Source of the DNA: Herbinix sp.
GTDB taxonomy: Bacteria > Bacillota > Clostridia > Lachnospirales > Lachnospiraceae
DNA length: 64,000 nt
Assembly (NCBI GenBank): GCA_029256105.1
Contig: JAQSYO010000003.1
Span: 248,001-312,000 of the forward strand
Direction of reading: 5' to 3'
Shown here: positions 11,035-20,262 of the stretch, one piece after another
Numbering within the stretch: position 1 is the stretch's first letter
Layout of the letters: every line of letters starts with the position of its first letter
Notes under the pieces: generated by a model
What the model was told of the DNA's origin: nothing
The model's database searches: none
Seen by the model: only the letters and a program-made list of their open reading frames with translations
Position numbers and translations under genes: made by a program

Positions 11035-13047
11035 ATGGATTCATTAGTAATGGGGTTGCTAATAGCAGCCGGAGTTATCGTTGTATTATACTTCCTGATT
11101 TTCGTAATCTTAGGGTTGAGGGTTATTTCCTCAGATCAAGTAGCAGTAGTCGAAAAGTGGTGGAGTTTTAGAGGATCCTTGAAGGATTCAATTATTGCTT
11201 TAAAAGGCGAAGCAGGTTATTCACCTAATTTATTGCGTGGTGGTATTCATTTTAGATCCGCTTTGATGTATAAAATTCACAAATATCCATTGATTACGAT
11301 TCCACAGGGCCAGATTTCTTATATCTTTGCCCGCGACGGTAAACCGTTGGCACCGACTCAGACATTAGGTGCTGTAATTCCTGAAGCAAATAATTTTCAA
11401 GATGTAACTGGATTTTTACAGAACGGTGGACAAAGGGGACCTCAAAGAGGTATTTTGAGAGAAGGTACTTATGCAATTAACTTGGCGCAATTTATAGTCA
11501 TTACTCCAAGTGATATTAAAGCTATATTTAACAGTTCGAAAAATGAAAGATTAGAACTGGTCAGCATGCAGAAAACTCTTCTTGAAAGAAATGCGTTTAG
11601 TCCAGTAATTATCATGGGCAATAACGGCGGCGAAGCTAGTGATGTTATGGGTATTGTTACAGTACATGATGGATTATCACTGCAGGATGGAGAGATTATT
11701 GCTCCCTATGTCGGTGAAGAACATGCAAGCTTCCAGGACCCAGAAAAGTTTTTACAGATAAATGGTAGACGTGGTAAACAAATCCAGGTGTTAACTGATG
11801 GTACATACTATATCAATCGGTTGTTTGCAACTGTTGAATACAGACCGAAAACAGTAGTACCGATCGGGTTTGTCGGAGTAGTTGTATCCTTCTTTGGTAA
11901 AGAGGGTGTGGACACGACAGGAAGTGAATATAAGCATGGCGAATTAGTTGGGCAAGGCTGTAAAGGTGTACTTGAGAAACCTTTAATGCCTGGTAAATAT
12001 GCATTTAATACAGATGCAGGAAAGGTTGTATTGGTTCCGACGACCAACATTATCTTAAAATGGAACAGAGGTGAGATTGGCTCTCATAAATATGATGAAA
12101 ACCTAACCGAAGTTGATATTATTACGAAGGATGCCTTTGAACCATCTTTACCGCTATCCGTAGTTATGCACATTGATTACAAGCAGGCACCTTGGGTAAT
12201 CCAACGCTTCGGTGACATTAATATGTTAGTTAATCAATCCCTAGATCCTCTCGTAAGCGCATATTTTAAAGATGTTGCACAGACGAAGACCTTAATCGAA
12301 CTGATTCAGGAACGTAGCGAAATACGTGAGAGAGCAGTGGGCGAGATGAAGGAGAAATTCCAAAAATATAATCTTCAATTAGAAGAAGTCTTAATTGGAA
12401 CACCAAAATCTCCAGTTGAGGATGTTCAAATTGAGAATATTCTTACTCAATTACGTGAAAGACAGATTGCAGAAGAAAAGAAAGTAACTTACCAGAAGCA
12501 ACAATCTGCAGCAGAGAGTGAAAAATCCTTGCGTGAAGCAGAGGCAGTTGCTCAACAACAAAGCTTCTTAACTAAATCTAAAATTCAAATTGAGATTGAA
12601 CGAAACAGTGGTGCTGCTTTAGCTAGTAAGGCAGAACAGGAAGCAAATCAGATTGTTGCTCTTGCAAAGGCTAATTCTGCTAGAATTACCTTAGAGGGTG
12701 AAGCAGAGGCTTCGAAGGAATCCAATGTCGGCTTGGCGAAAGCGCGTGCAATTGATGCACAGGTTAAGGCTTATGGCGGAGCAGAGTATCGTGTAATCCA
12801 AGAAGTAACGGATAAATTATCAGATGCGATCAAGAATTCCAAGGTAGATATTGTACCCAAGACCGTTGTAAATATGGGCGGCAACGGTAACAATGATAAT
12901 GGGAATGGTAGCAGTACAATCATGGATACTCTTCTTAAATTTATTACCTTAGATAAATTAGGTGTTTCCTTGGATAACAGCTCAGATAGTCCCGTAGAGT
13001 TGAAAGCACCAGTAAAAGAAACTATACCACAAGTTGAAGTTCAATAA
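11035..13047 (+). CDS. Large SPFH/Band 7 (flotillin-like) membrane protein
   Basis: A 670-aa protein with one N-terminal membrane helix (residues about 5-30). Then come internal repeats of the form FLxNGGxRGxQ...GTYxIN (nt 11392-11505 and 11729-11840), with a third weaker copy ending GKYAFN (about 11941-12050). An SPFH domain follows (about residues 270-450), then an Ala/Glu/Gln-rich coiled coil (about 450-590) and a Gly/Asn-rich tail. Flotillins scaffold membrane microdomains; this one is longer than usual. I chose ATG 11035 with GTGGGAG 5 nt upstream; an in-frame TTG at 10996 lacks a ribosome site. It is monocistronic, with no NfeD partner nearby. Confidence 0.82.
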   Translation: MDSLVMGLLIAAGVIVVLYFLIFVILGLRVISSDQVAVVEKWWSFRGSLKDSIIALKGEAGYSPNLLRGGIHFRSALMYKIHKYPLITIPQGQISYIFARDGKPLAPTQTLGAVIPEANNFQDVTGFLQNGGQRGPQRGILREGTYAINLAQFIVITPSDIKAIFNSSKNERLELVSMQKTLLERNAFSPVIIMGNNGGEASDVMGIVTVHDGLSLQDGEIIAPYVGEEHASFQDPEKFLQINGRRGKQIQVLTDGTYYINRLFATVEYRPKTVVPIGFVGVVVSFFGKEGVDTTGSEYKHGELVGQGCKGVLEKPLMPGKYAFNTDAGKVVLVPTTNIILKWNRGEIGSHKYDENLTEVDIITKDAFEPSLPLSVVMHIDYKQAPWVIQRFGDINMLVNQSLDPLVSAYFKDVAQTKTLIELIQERSEIRERAVGEMKEKFQKYNLQLEEVLIGTPKSPVEDVQIENILTQLRERQIAEEKKVTYQKQQSAAESEKSLREAEAVAQQQSFLTKSKIQIEIERNSGAALASKAEQEANQIVALAKANSARITLEGEAEASKESNVGLAKARAIDAQVKAYGGAEYRVIQEVTDKLSDAIKNSKVDIVPKTVVNMGGNGNNDNGNGSSTIMDTLLKFITLDKLGVSLDNSSDSPVELKAPVKETIPQVEVQ

Positions 13048-13070
13048 TCTAGATAAGTGTTGATAAAGTA

Positions 13071-13130
13071 AGAACCAAGCACAAAGATGGAATGCAATTA
13101 TTTACATTCCATTGTGTGCTTGGTTCTTTT
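13071..13130 (+). terminator. Terminator of the SPFH gene
   Basis: Very long hairpin: AGAACCAAGCACAAAGATGG with AATG pairs with CATTCCATTGTGTGCTTGG with TTCT (13071-13094 and 13104-13126) and is followed by T-rich sequence. Confidence 0.9.
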
Positions 13131-13135
13131 TATAA

Positions 13136-13177
13136 TAAAAAATAAGGTAAGTTGCTCCTTCAGCAATCTACCTTATT
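13136..13177 (-). terminator. Terminator of the YcgR-like gene, overlapping its stop codon
   Basis: On the minus strand, stem AATAAGGTAGATTGCT/AGCAACTTACCTTATT (two mismatches) is followed by TTTTATT. The stem begins in the last codons of the gene, an economical arrangement. Confidence 0.8.
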
Positions 13178-13868
13178 TGTATTCTAAGATTTCTTCTCTT
13201 TTTGATTTTCCGACTTTTTCCCTGGAAGGTGAAGAATAGATATTGGTTTTTTTTCGTAATTGTTCACCTTGTTTCTTGGCGATGTATTTGCCTAAACTAT
13301 TGTTCTTCTCATTAAATTTACAACCATATAGATAGGCTCCAAGATTGCTAAGAAATTCTTTTCTCACAATAACACCGGATAGATTTATTGATATATTGTT
13401 ATCTTTTAGCTTCAATCGAATTATACGATCAACATCAATATCTTCTTTTGTAATAAAACCTACACCAGTCTCACTAATATCCTTAACTAAGACGGAGAGA
13501 GCAGCAGGACCAGACGCGGTGTTGACATATAGTGGCATATCTTCCCCGATATACATGCGGAAAGCATCCCTTCGGTTATAGGGTACACCTTCTCCATATA
13601 AATCTATTTTATGATAGATTGCTCCATCATATTTAACAAGCTTTACTGATACATTTTCCCAGATATATAATTTTCCTTCTAATTTATACATAAAATTAAT
13701 TTGATATTTTTCCGAGAAACCAATGGTTTGTTCATTGACTTTGATGCTTGTAATTAGAACTGAGTTATTCTTGATTAGGATAATCTCACTGTTAAAATTC
13801 ATGCTTTTGCCATTACACTTAACCTCGACCTCCATGGCTCCACCAATCGATAGTTCATCAACTTGCAC
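13173..13868 (-). CDS. PilZ domain protein, YcgR-like c-di-GMP flagellar brake
   Basis: A 231-aa cytoplasmic protein with an N-terminal YcgR-N/PilZN-like beta domain (about residues 1-95) and a C-terminal PilZ domain. The c-di-GMP binding residues are visible as RRDAFR (RxxxR, near 100) and DISETGVGF (D/NxSxxG, near 137). In this family c-di-GMP binding slows or stops the flagellar motor. Start is GTG, with GAGGGGG 7 nt upstream on the minus strand. It stands alone, and no flagellar operon is in the window. Confidence 0.85.
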   Translation of the reverse strand: MQVDELSIGGAMEVEVKCNGKSMNFNSEIILIKNNSVLITSIKVNEQTIGFSEKYQINFMYKLEGKLYIWENVSVKLVKYDGAIYHKIDLYGEGVPYNRRDAFRMYIGEDMPLYVNTASGPAALSVLVKDISETGVGFITKEDIDVDRIIRLKLKDNNISINLSGVIVRKEFLSNLGAYLYGCKFNEKNNSLGKYIAKKQGEQLRKKTNIYSSPSREKVGKSKREEILEYK

Positions 13869-13930
13869 TCTTGCACCCCCTCAGATAAATTTACTATTTT
13901 TACTATATAATAAATTGGTATAAATTACAA

Positions 13931-14030
13931 CCCAGAATATGGTGTAAAATGGTACGATTATGCAATAAGGCCAATCCTAGCCCAGAATATGGTTTTAGGT
14001 GGTACGATTATGCAACAAGACCAATCCAAG
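13931..14030. repeat. Two-copy 50-bp tandem duplication
   Basis: Bases 13931-13980 and 13981-14030 are head-to-tail copies with an exact 50-bp period and about eight differences. Both begin CCCAGAATATGG and contain GGTACGATTATGCAA. They lie just before the promoter of the alcohol dehydrogenase gene and might be duplicated regulator sites. Confidence 0.9.
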
Positions 14031-14041
14031 CCCTATATATA

Positions 14042-14069
14042 TTGACATGGTTCAAATTGATTGTATAAT
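14042..14069 (+). promoter_or_regulatory. Promoter of the alcohol dehydrogenase gene
   Basis: TTGACA (14042-14047), a 16-bp spacer and TATAAT (14064-14069): a near-consensus sigma-A promoter 80 bp before the gene. Confidence 0.8.
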
Positions 14070-14150
14070 TAAGGTAATAAACGACTAAGGCGAAATTACC
14101 TATGATAAATAATATGTTGCTAATAATCGATAAAGGGAGAGGTAATAATC

Positions 14151-15278
14151 ATGAATATTAACTTTTTTATGCCGACGAAAGTAATCATGACGGATAATTG
14201 TATACATAAGAATGCTTTTCTATTTAAGGAATTTGGACAAAAAGCACTTATTGTTACAGGCTCGAATTCGGCCAAAATCAATGGAGCCTTGCAGGATATC
14301 ACGGAAGCTTTGTCTGCGATGGAAATTCAATATTCTATATTTGATAAGGTAATGAGTAATCCTACAATTGCATGTGTTTATGAAGGAGCTGAATTCGCTA
14401 AGGAGCAAAAGGTTGATTTTGTGATAGGTATCGGTGGAGGTTCTCCAATGGATGCAGCAAAAGCAATTGCATTACTTTCCGTACAAGAAGTAAAGGAAGA
14501 AGAACTATTCTCCGGCATATATGAAAATAAGGCATTACCGATCATAGTTGTTCCAACAACTGCGGGTACCGGCTCAGAGGTTACGCAGAATTCTGTATTA
14601 AGCAATGATAGAATGCAAACAAAAATGAGTATTTCAACACCTATTCTTTACCCAAGGCTAGCATTATTAGATGCAAAATACATGATGAATTTACCCTTAG
14701 AAGTAACAATCAATACAGCGCTTGATGCCTTGTCCCATGCGATTGAAGGGATGTTGTCCGTTCGTTCGACACTGCTGAGCAATTATTTTGCAGTCGAAAG
14801 CATGAAAAGGATCACACAATGCCTACGTTATCTAACTCCGGGTAAAACGAAGAATTCCGCTAGCCCATTATTTCTTGATGTGAGAGAAAAATTATTGTAT
14901 GGCTCTATGCTGGCTGGTGTCGTCATTGCACATACAGGAACTACAGCTGTTCATTCCATGGGATATAGCTTGACTTATTTTAAAAATATCGATCATGGAA
15001 GGGCAAATGCATTACTACTACCGAGTTTCTTGAGATTTACCGCAAAAAGTGATGCCGAAACCGTAAAGAAAATTCTTACAGCGATGGAACTCAATTCAGC
15101 GGATGAATTTGAAGCATTATTTTTAAGTTTACTTGGGGAACATGAACAAATAACGGAGAAAGAAATCGAACGTTATACAGGAATTACACTTCAATCTAAG
15201 AATATCTCAAATTCCAAAGTTATCCCAAGTAAAGAGGATATTGTAAGTATTTATTCTCGAAGTTTGCAAATAGTATAA
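14151..15278 (+). CDS. Iron-containing alcohol dehydrogenase (group III)
   Basis: NAD(P)-dependent, metal-requiring alcohol dehydrogenase of 375 aa. Cofactor motif GIGGGSPMDAAKAIA (near residue 87), PTTAGTGSEVTQNS (near 128) and the metal-ligand region DALSHAIEG (Asp/His near 187-191) are visible, with HSMGYSL and DHGRANALLLP providing the other His ligands. The group includes butanol, 1,3-propanediol and ethanol dehydrogenases, and the substrate cannot be told from sequence. GGGAGAGG precedes the ATG. A strong promoter of its own makes it monocistronic. Confidence 0.88.
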   Translation: MNINFFMPTKVIMTDNCIHKNAFLFKEFGQKALIVTGSNSAKINGALQDITEALSAMEIQYSIFDKVMSNPTIACVYEGAEFAKEQKVDFVIGIGGGSPMDAAKAIALLSVQEVKEEELFSGIYENKALPIIVVPTTAGTGSEVTQNSVLSNDRMQTKMSISTPILYPRLALLDAKYMMNLPLEVTINTALDALSHAIEGMLSVRSTLLSNYFAVESMKRITQCLRYLTPGKTKNSASPLFLDVREKLLYGSMLAGVVIAHTGTTAVHSMGYSLTYFKNIDHGRANALLLPSFLRFTAKSDAETVKKILTAMELNSADEFEALFLSLLGEHEQITEKEIERYTGITLQSKNISNSKVIPSKEDIVSIYSRSLQIV

Positions 15279-15373
15279 ATAGAAAAGCTTGTATGTTCTG
15301 TCGTACATGTCTTGTGAATAAAATGGAATTACCTGTAAATTGCTTGGTAACATTTTTGAAGCAATATTTTATA

Positions 15374-15459
15374 TTGACAAACCGGCTGCCCTACTGTTAT
15401 TATCGTAGTTAATATGGGCGAAGGAGTTTCCGTAAAATGGATACTTTGCCCCTTTTTTT
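15374..15459 (+). promoter_or_regulatory. glnA promoter with leader terminator (attenuator)
   Basis: TTGACA (15374-15379), an 18-bp spacer and TATTAT (15398-15403) place transcription start near 15411. Immediately after is a hairpin, GGGCGAAG...CTTTGCCC (15416-15451) with an inner TCC/GGA pairing, followed by seven T (15453-15459). It lies 50 bp before glnA, so transcripts must read through it. The gene after glnA encodes an ANTAR protein, a known class of RNA-binding antiterminators. I could not place the two A/G hexaloop hairpins that define ANTAR target RNA. Confidence 0.65.
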
Positions 15460-15511
15460 ATACAAGAAACCGATCAATAATTTATATAATAAAGTGTAAG
15501 GAGTGGTGAAA

Positions 15512-16843
15512 ATGAAGCATTATACAAGGAAAGACATCATTAGAATGGTGGAAGAAGATGACGTTGAATTTATTCGTTTGCAATTTACCGATATGTTCGG
15601 TAATTTGAAAAATGTGGCTATAACGACGAACCAGTTAGAAAGAGCTTTAAACAATCAATGTATGTTTGATGGTTCCTCTATCGAGGGATTTGTTCGAATT
15701 GAGGAATCTGATATGTATTTGTACCCGGATTTAGACACTTACGTGACATTTCCCTGGAGACCGCAACAGGGTAAAGTTGCACGTTTAATTTGTGACGTTT
15801 ATACAATAGAAGGTAAACCCTTTGAAGGGGATCCAAGATATATCCTTAGGAAGACAATAAAGGAAGCAGCTGATATGGGCTATACTTTTGATGTAGGGCC
15901 AGAGTTGGAATTTTTCTTATTCCATATGGAGGAAAATGGACAACCCACAACAGATACCCATGAAAGAGCAGGGTATTTTGATTTGGGACCGCTTGATTTT
16001 GGAGAAAATGCAAGACGTGATATGGTACTGACGTTGGAGGATATGGATATTTCGGTAGAGGCGTCTCATCATGAAGTTGCACCTGCACAACATGAAATTG
16101 ATATAAAATATGATGATGCCTTAACGACAGCAGATAATATTATGACCTTTAAACTAGTTGCCCGCACCATTGCAAAACGCCACGGACTTCATGCAACCTT
16201 TATGCCGAAGCCCAAATACGGTGTGGATGGTTCCGGTATGCATGTAAATATGTCATTGAAGAAAGATGGAAAGAATATATTTGACGATCCAAACGGTAAA
16301 TTAGGTTTGAGTCAAGAGGCTTATTATTTTATGGCAGGAATTATGAAGCACATGGAGAGCATGACTGCTATCACAAATCCCATTGTGAATTCCTATAAAA
16401 GATTGGTTCCGAATTATGAGGCACCGGTTTACATTGCATGGTCCGCTTCCAACCGTAGTCCGCTTGTTCGTATCCCGGCAGGTAGAGGAACCTCTACCAG
16501 AATAGAACTAAGATGTCCTGATCCTTCGGCGAATCCTTATTTGACTTTAGCTGTCTGCCTTGCTGCAGGTTTGGATGGAATTAAGAATCAACTGACTCCA
16601 CAGGACAGTGTCGACAAGAATATATTTGTTTTATCTGATGCAGAAAGAGAAGCTTTAGGAGTTCGAAGACTTCCTGCCAACCTATGTGAAGCAGTTGCAG
16701 ATCTTGAAAATAGTGAATTTATGAAAAATGTACTTGGAGATCATATTAGTAATAAATATATCGAAGCAAAAAAAGTTGAGTGGGAAGATTATCGCACTCA
16801 GGTTACGAAGTGGGAGTTAGACCAGTATTTATATCGTATTTAA
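15512..16843 (+). CDS. glnA: Glutamine synthetase type I (GSI-alpha)
   Basis: Makes glutamine from glutamate, ammonia and ATP, and is a cytoplasmic dodecamer in this family. The 443-aa length and the block [20 protein letters not shown], whose Arg mediates feedback inhibition in Bacillus enzymes, mark the GSI-alpha subtype. GPELEFFLF, the ATP-site region and [17 protein letters not shown] are intact. ATG 15512 lies 8 nt after AAGGAG; upstream in-frame GTG codons overlap that box. Expression is probably controlled by the leader terminator and the following ANTAR gene. With gltBD further along, it completes the GS-GOGAT cycle. Confidence 0.95.
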   Translation: MKHYTRKDIIRMVEEDDVEFIRLQFTDMFGNLKNVAITTNQLERALNNQCMFDGSSIEGFVRIEESDMYLYPDLDTYVTFPWRPQQGKVARLICDVYTIEGKPFEGDPRYILRKTIKEAADMGYTFDVGPELEFFLFHMEENGQPTTDTHERAGYFDLGPLDFGENARRDMVLTLEDMDISVEASHHEVAPAQHEIDIKYDDALTTADNIMTFKLVARTIAKRHGLHATFMPKPKYGVDGSGMHVNMSLKKDGKNIFDDPNGKLGLSQEAYYFMAGIMKHMESMTAITNPIVNSYKRLVPNYEAPVYIAWSASNRSPLVRIPAGRGTSTRIELRCPDPSANPYLTLAVCLAAGLDGIKNQLTPQDSVDKNIFVLSDAEREALGVRRLPANLCEAVADLENSEFMKNVLGDHISNKYIEAKKVEWEDYRTQVTKWELDQYLYRI

Positions 16844-16893
16844 TCTGTATCATCTCAGGCAATAAAATAAAATAAGAGCGGAGGTGAACAGAT

Positions 16894-17442
16894 GTGTTTA
16901 GTGTAATAGTTGGATTCCCCAAGATAGAAGATGCGAATAATATTAAGAATTTACTGATTAGAAATGGATATAGTGCCAGTGAGTCCTGCTCGTTAGGTTC
17001 ACAGGTTATCAGCCTGGCGAATGATTTAGATGAGGGAATTGTAATTTGTGGCTATCGATTTTCTGACATGCATTTCAGCGAATTGAACAATTATTTACCC
17101 AAGGGATTTGAAATGTTATTAGTGGCATCACCTGAAAAACTGGAATATTGCCAGGATAATAATATCGTCTGTTTACAAATGCCGATAAAGACACATGATT
17201 TATTGAACACAGTACAGATGATGTCATATCAATACCAACGCAGGAAGAAAAAAGATAAGGAAAAGCCTAAGGCAAGATCCGAGGAGGAAAAGGAATTAAT
17301 CCGTAAAGCAAAACTTGTGTTGATGGATCGAAACAATATGACAGAAGAGGAAGCACATCGTTATCTACAGAAAACCAGTATGGACAGTGGTACAAATCTA
17401 GTGGAAATGTCAGAAATGGTGCTCAAAATGTTTTATCAATAG
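16894..17442 (+). CDS. ANTAR domain antiterminator with pseudo-receiver domain (NitR-like)
   Basis: A 182-aa two-domain protein. The N-terminal 115 residues resemble a response-regulator receiver, but where the phosphorylated Asp is expected the sequence reads EGIVICGYRF, so it looks like a pseudo-receiver. A Lys/Glu-rich linker follows, then an ANTAR helical bundle (about 125-180: AKLVLMDRNNMTEEEAHRYL, ending MSEMVL). ANTAR proteins bind paired hairpins in RNA and prevent termination. Start is GTG, with GGAGGTG 8 nt upstream; the nearby ATG at 16892 is out of frame. Placement 50 bp after glnA suggests that it controls nitrogen genes. Confidence 0.82.
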   Translation: MFSVIVGFPKIEDANNIKNLLIRNGYSASESCSLGSQVISLANDLDEGIVICGYRFSDMHFSELNNYLPKGFEMLLVASPEKLEYCQDNNIVCLQMPIKTHDLLNTVQMMSYQYQRRKKKDKEKPKARSEEEKELIRKAKLVLMDRNNMTEEEAHRYLQKTSMDSGTNLVEMSEMVLKMFYQ

Positions 17443-17524
17443 ATGTTATTCATAAGTATGAAGCTACATTATTAAAATCTTTTTCCATATAATAATATCA
17501 CTTCCATGTTTATGAAAAGAAGTC

Positions 17525-17553
17525 TTTACCGGCAGGAATGTTTTTGTTATAAT
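17525..17553 (+). promoter_or_regulatory. Promoter of dapF
   Basis: TTTACC (17525-17530), a 17-bp spacer and TATAAT (17548-17553), 46 bp before the dapF start. Confidence 0.6.
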
Positions 17554-17598
17554 AGCAATCATTGAAAGATGTGTTCATAGAAAGGGTTGGTACCTCGT

Positions 17599-18432
17599 AT
17601 GAAATTCACAAAAATGCAGGGCTGTGGTAATGATTATGTTTATGTTGATTGTACGAAAAATGTAATAGATCGTATTCCAGAGACAGCGATTAAAGTTAGT
17701 GACAGACATTTTGGTATTGGAGCGGATGGCCTAATACTGATTAGAACTTCAGAAACAGCAGATTTTATGATGGATATGTATAATAATGACGGTTCCAAAG
17801 GCAAGATGTGTGGCAATGGAATCAGATGTGTTGCTAAGTACGTATATGACAATGGAATGACGGATAAAAAGCAACTTCGGATTGAAACCTTGAGTGGCAT
17901 TAAGGAACTGGACTTAACCATAGAGAATGGTAAAGTAACCTATGTTACCGTCAATATGGGAGCACCGATTACAAAACCCTCCCTAATCCCTGTGATATCA
18001 GATAAGGAGATTTTGATAAAGGAACCCATCACCATTGGAGACCAAGTATATGATATAACCTGTGTGTCCATGGGTAATCCTCACGCAATTGTATTTGTTG
18101 AGGACACCAACGCAGTTCCAATTGAAACACTAGGACCTAAATTTGATTTTCATAAAATATTTCCGGAACGAGTAAACACTGAATTTGTACAGGTTGTGGA
18201 TCGCAATCATATTCAGATGCGTGTCTGGGAACGTGGTTCTGGGGAGACCTTAGCCTGTGGAACCGGATCCTGTGCCAGTGTAATCGCATGTATCTTGAAT
18301 GGATTTACAGAGAATGAAGTTACGGTATCCTTACTAGGTGGGGAACTGAAGATCCGCTATGAGGAAGAACAGAATACTGTTTTTATGACAGGACCGGCAG
18401 TGACGGTATTTAATGGGGAAATTGAAATTTAA
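17599..18432 (+). CDS. dapF: Diaminopimelate epimerase
   Basis: Converts LL- to meso-diaminopimelate for lysine and peptidoglycan synthesis, with two active-site Cys and no cofactor. Both are visible: MCGNGIRC (near residue 74) and ACGTGSCAS (near 217). Other family blocks are KMQGCGNDYVYVDC, FGIGADGLI and GNPHAIVF. The 277-aa length is normal. ATG 17599 begins the conserved KFTKMQG block; AAAGGG lies 12 nt upstream, a slightly long spacing. It is followed by dapL, so two successive steps of the pathway are adjacent. Confidence 0.94.
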   Translation: MKFTKMQGCGNDYVYVDCTKNVIDRIPETAIKVSDRHFGIGADGLILIRTSETADFMMDMYNNDGSKGKMCGNGIRCVAKYVYDNGMTDKKQLRIETLSGIKELDLTIENGKVTYVTVNMGAPITKPSLIPVISDKEILIKEPITIGDQVYDITCVSMGNPHAIVFVEDTNAVPIETLGPKFDFHKIFPERVNTEFVQVVDRNHIQMRVWERGSGETLACGTGSCASVIACILNGFTENEVTVSLLGGELKIRYEEEQNTVFMTGPAVTVFNGEIEI

Positions 18433-18506
18433 TGCGGTAATATACCCGTTAAATACAGGAGGTTGTTCATCAGCATTTGCTGCCATTAGATGGCCATGTT
18501 GGGTTA

Positions 18507-18534
18507 GTGTGAAAAATCATGATTTTTTGCACAC
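18507..18534 (+). promoter_or_regulatory. Long hairpin in the dapF-dapL spacer
   Basis: GTGTGAAAAATCA pairs with TGATTTTTTGCACAC, with one bulged position, in the 180-bp spacer. No T-run follows it, so it may be an mRNA processing or stability element rather than a terminator. Confidence 0.5.
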
Positions 18535-18612
18535 AAATAGTACCTACGGCCTAAAGTTTAAAGGTTGTAAAAATAGGTTTGGAGACTTATATGGAAAGGT
18601 TTGGTTTTGACT

Positions 18613-19827
18613 ATGTTTAAAATTAATGAGAATTATATGAAATTACCAGGGAGTTACTTGTTCTCTACGATTGGAAAGAAGGTAAAGGAATTTACCGAGG
18701 CAAATCCAGATAGTAAAATCATCCGTTTAGGTATTGGAGATGTTACTCTGCCATTAGCACCTGCCGTTATAACTGCGCTTCATAAGGGTGTGGACGATAT
18801 GGCAAATAAGGAAACCTTTAAAGGATATGCACCTGATCTTGGCTATGATTTCTTACGTCAGTTGATTGCTGAACATGATTTTAAATCCCGTGGTGTTACG
18901 ATTGCGACGGACGAAATCTTTATAAGCGATGGTGCAAAGAGTGATTCCAGTAATATTCAAGAGATCTTTGATGTAAGTAATAAAATTGCAGTATGTGATC
19001 CAGTATATCCGGTCTATGTTGATTCCAATGTTATGGCTGGAAGAACCGGGGAATATCTTGTTGATACAGGCAAGTGGACCAATGTAATCTACATGCCTTG
19101 TACGAAGGAGAATGACTTTGCTCCAGAGCTCCCAACGGAAGTTCCGGATCTGATTTATCTCTGCTTTCCCAATAATCCTACTGGCTCAACTATAACAAAG
19201 GATGCCTTACAAAAATGGGTTGATTATGCGAACAAAGTTGGAGCAGTCATTATCTATGATGCCGCTTATGAAGCATATATTTCGGAAGATAATGTTCCTC
19301 ATACCATCTATGAATGCGAGGGAGCTAAGACTTGTGCAATTGAAATTCGAAGCTTCTCCAAGAATGCAGGCTTTACAGGAACAAGACTTGGATTTACTGT
19401 TATTCCAAAGGAATTAAAGTGTGGTGATGTGCTTCTGAACAGCCTATGGGCAAGACGACATGGTACCAAATTTAATGGAGCTCCTTATATTACACAGCTT
19501 GCAGGGGCTGCGGTATACACGGAAGAGGGTAAGAAGCAGACAAGGGAACAGATTGCTTATTATATGAACAATGCAAAGGTTATTCGCGAAGGTCTTATAG
19601 CTGCAGGCTATAGTGTATCCGGTGGTGTAAATGCACCTTATATTTGGCTTGAAACACCAAAGGGTATGACCTCTTGGGAATTCTTTGATCATTTGTTGAA
19701 TAAGGCTAATGTAGTTGGAACACCAGGATCAGGCTTTGGACCGAGTGGTGAGGGATATTTTAGATTGACTGCATTTGGTACGTATGAGAATACGTTAGAA
19801 GCAATTGAGAGAATTAAGAGGCTATAA
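18613..19827 (+). CDS. dapL: LL-diaminopimelate aminotransferase
   Basis: PLP aminotransferase that converts tetrahydrodipicolinate directly to LL-diaminopimelate, replacing the succinylase or acetylase branch. The 404-aa length, the start block [27 protein letters not shown] and the PLP-Lys motif [15 protein letters not shown] (near residue 244) fit DapL closely. ATG 18613 matches the family N-terminus, but the only ribosome-like box, GGAAAGG, lies about 14 nt upstream, which is weak for this genome. Together with dapF it forms the aminotransferase route to meso-diaminopimelate. Confidence 0.94.
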   Translation: MFKINENYMKLPGSYLFSTIGKKVKEFTEANPDSKIIRLGIGDVTLPLAPAVITALHKGVDDMANKETFKGYAPDLGYDFLRQLIAEHDFKSRGVTIATDEIFISDGAKSDSSNIQEIFDVSNKIAVCDPVYPVYVDSNVMAGRTGEYLVDTGKWTNVIYMPCTKENDFAPELPTEVPDLIYLCFPNNPTGSTITKDALQKWVDYANKVGAVIIYDAAYEAYISEDNVPHTIYECEGAKTCAIEIRSFSKNAGFTGTRLGFTVIPKELKCGDVLLNSLWARRHGTKFNGAPYITQLAGAAVYTEEGKKQTREQIAYYMNNAKVIREGLIAAGYSVSGGVNAPYIWLETPKGMTSWEFFDHLLNKANVVGTPGSGFGPSGEGYFRLTAFGTYENTLEAIERIKRL

Positions 19828-19875
19828 GAGGAAATACTTGATTAAATAATCTTTTATATCAGGTAAAATATATTT

Positions 19876-19920
19876 AAAAAGCTGTCACAGGTGTAAAATA
19901 CCATGCGACAGCTTTTATTA
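19876..19920 (+). terminator. Terminator of dapL
   Basis: Stem AAAAGCTGTC/GACAGCTTTT with an inner GGT/ACC pairing, followed by ATTA, about 50 bp after the stop. Confidence 0.8.
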
Positions 19921-19965
19921 GAAAACAAACTGTAATATTATAATGCAAGAACTCTTATCGTAGAC

Positions 19966-20009
19966 AAAAAAGTAGCAGGCTTTTCATATGAAAGCCTACT
20001 ACTTTTTTT
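19966..20009. terminator. Second hairpin terminator, symmetrical
   Basis: AAAAAAGTAGCAGGCTTT pairs with AAAGCCTACTACTTTTTT (one C-A mismatch). It has A-rich and T-rich flanks and so can act in both directions. Confidence 0.75.
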
Positions 20010-20262
20010 GCGTACATGCGCAACATGCTATTACACCCATTGGAATTTACTCATGTTTTTATGCATTGTTATGCTTCACATTATTTTAGTAATCGACATA
20101 TTATGTAATTGGGTGAGGTTTCATTATCACCTATATTGTTCGTTATTTGAGGTGCAAGAGCGAAAGGAATTTTGAAAATACAAAATTTCTCTGAGGAACT
20201 TCAATAGGAATACAGTAAATAAAAGTTTTTGACGGCAGTTGCGCCGCATAGGAGGAAAATAA
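20010..20262 (+). other. Leader region before gmd
   Basis: About 250 bp without an open gene. No convincing promoter hexamers were found. A small hairpin CGGC-AGTTG-CGCCG lies just before the AGGAGG box of gmd and might limit translation. Confidence 0.3.

Noticed and set aside
13071..13177. Small RNA gene between the SPFH and YcgR-like genes
   Set aside because: The two hairpins are explained as back-to-back terminators of converging genes, and no promoter lies in between.
15411..15460. Canonical ANTAR twin-hairpin target in the glnA leader
   Set aside because: The leader is only about 50 nt to the T-run and I could not identify two hexaloops with A at position 1 and G at position 4. Only the terminator is claimed.
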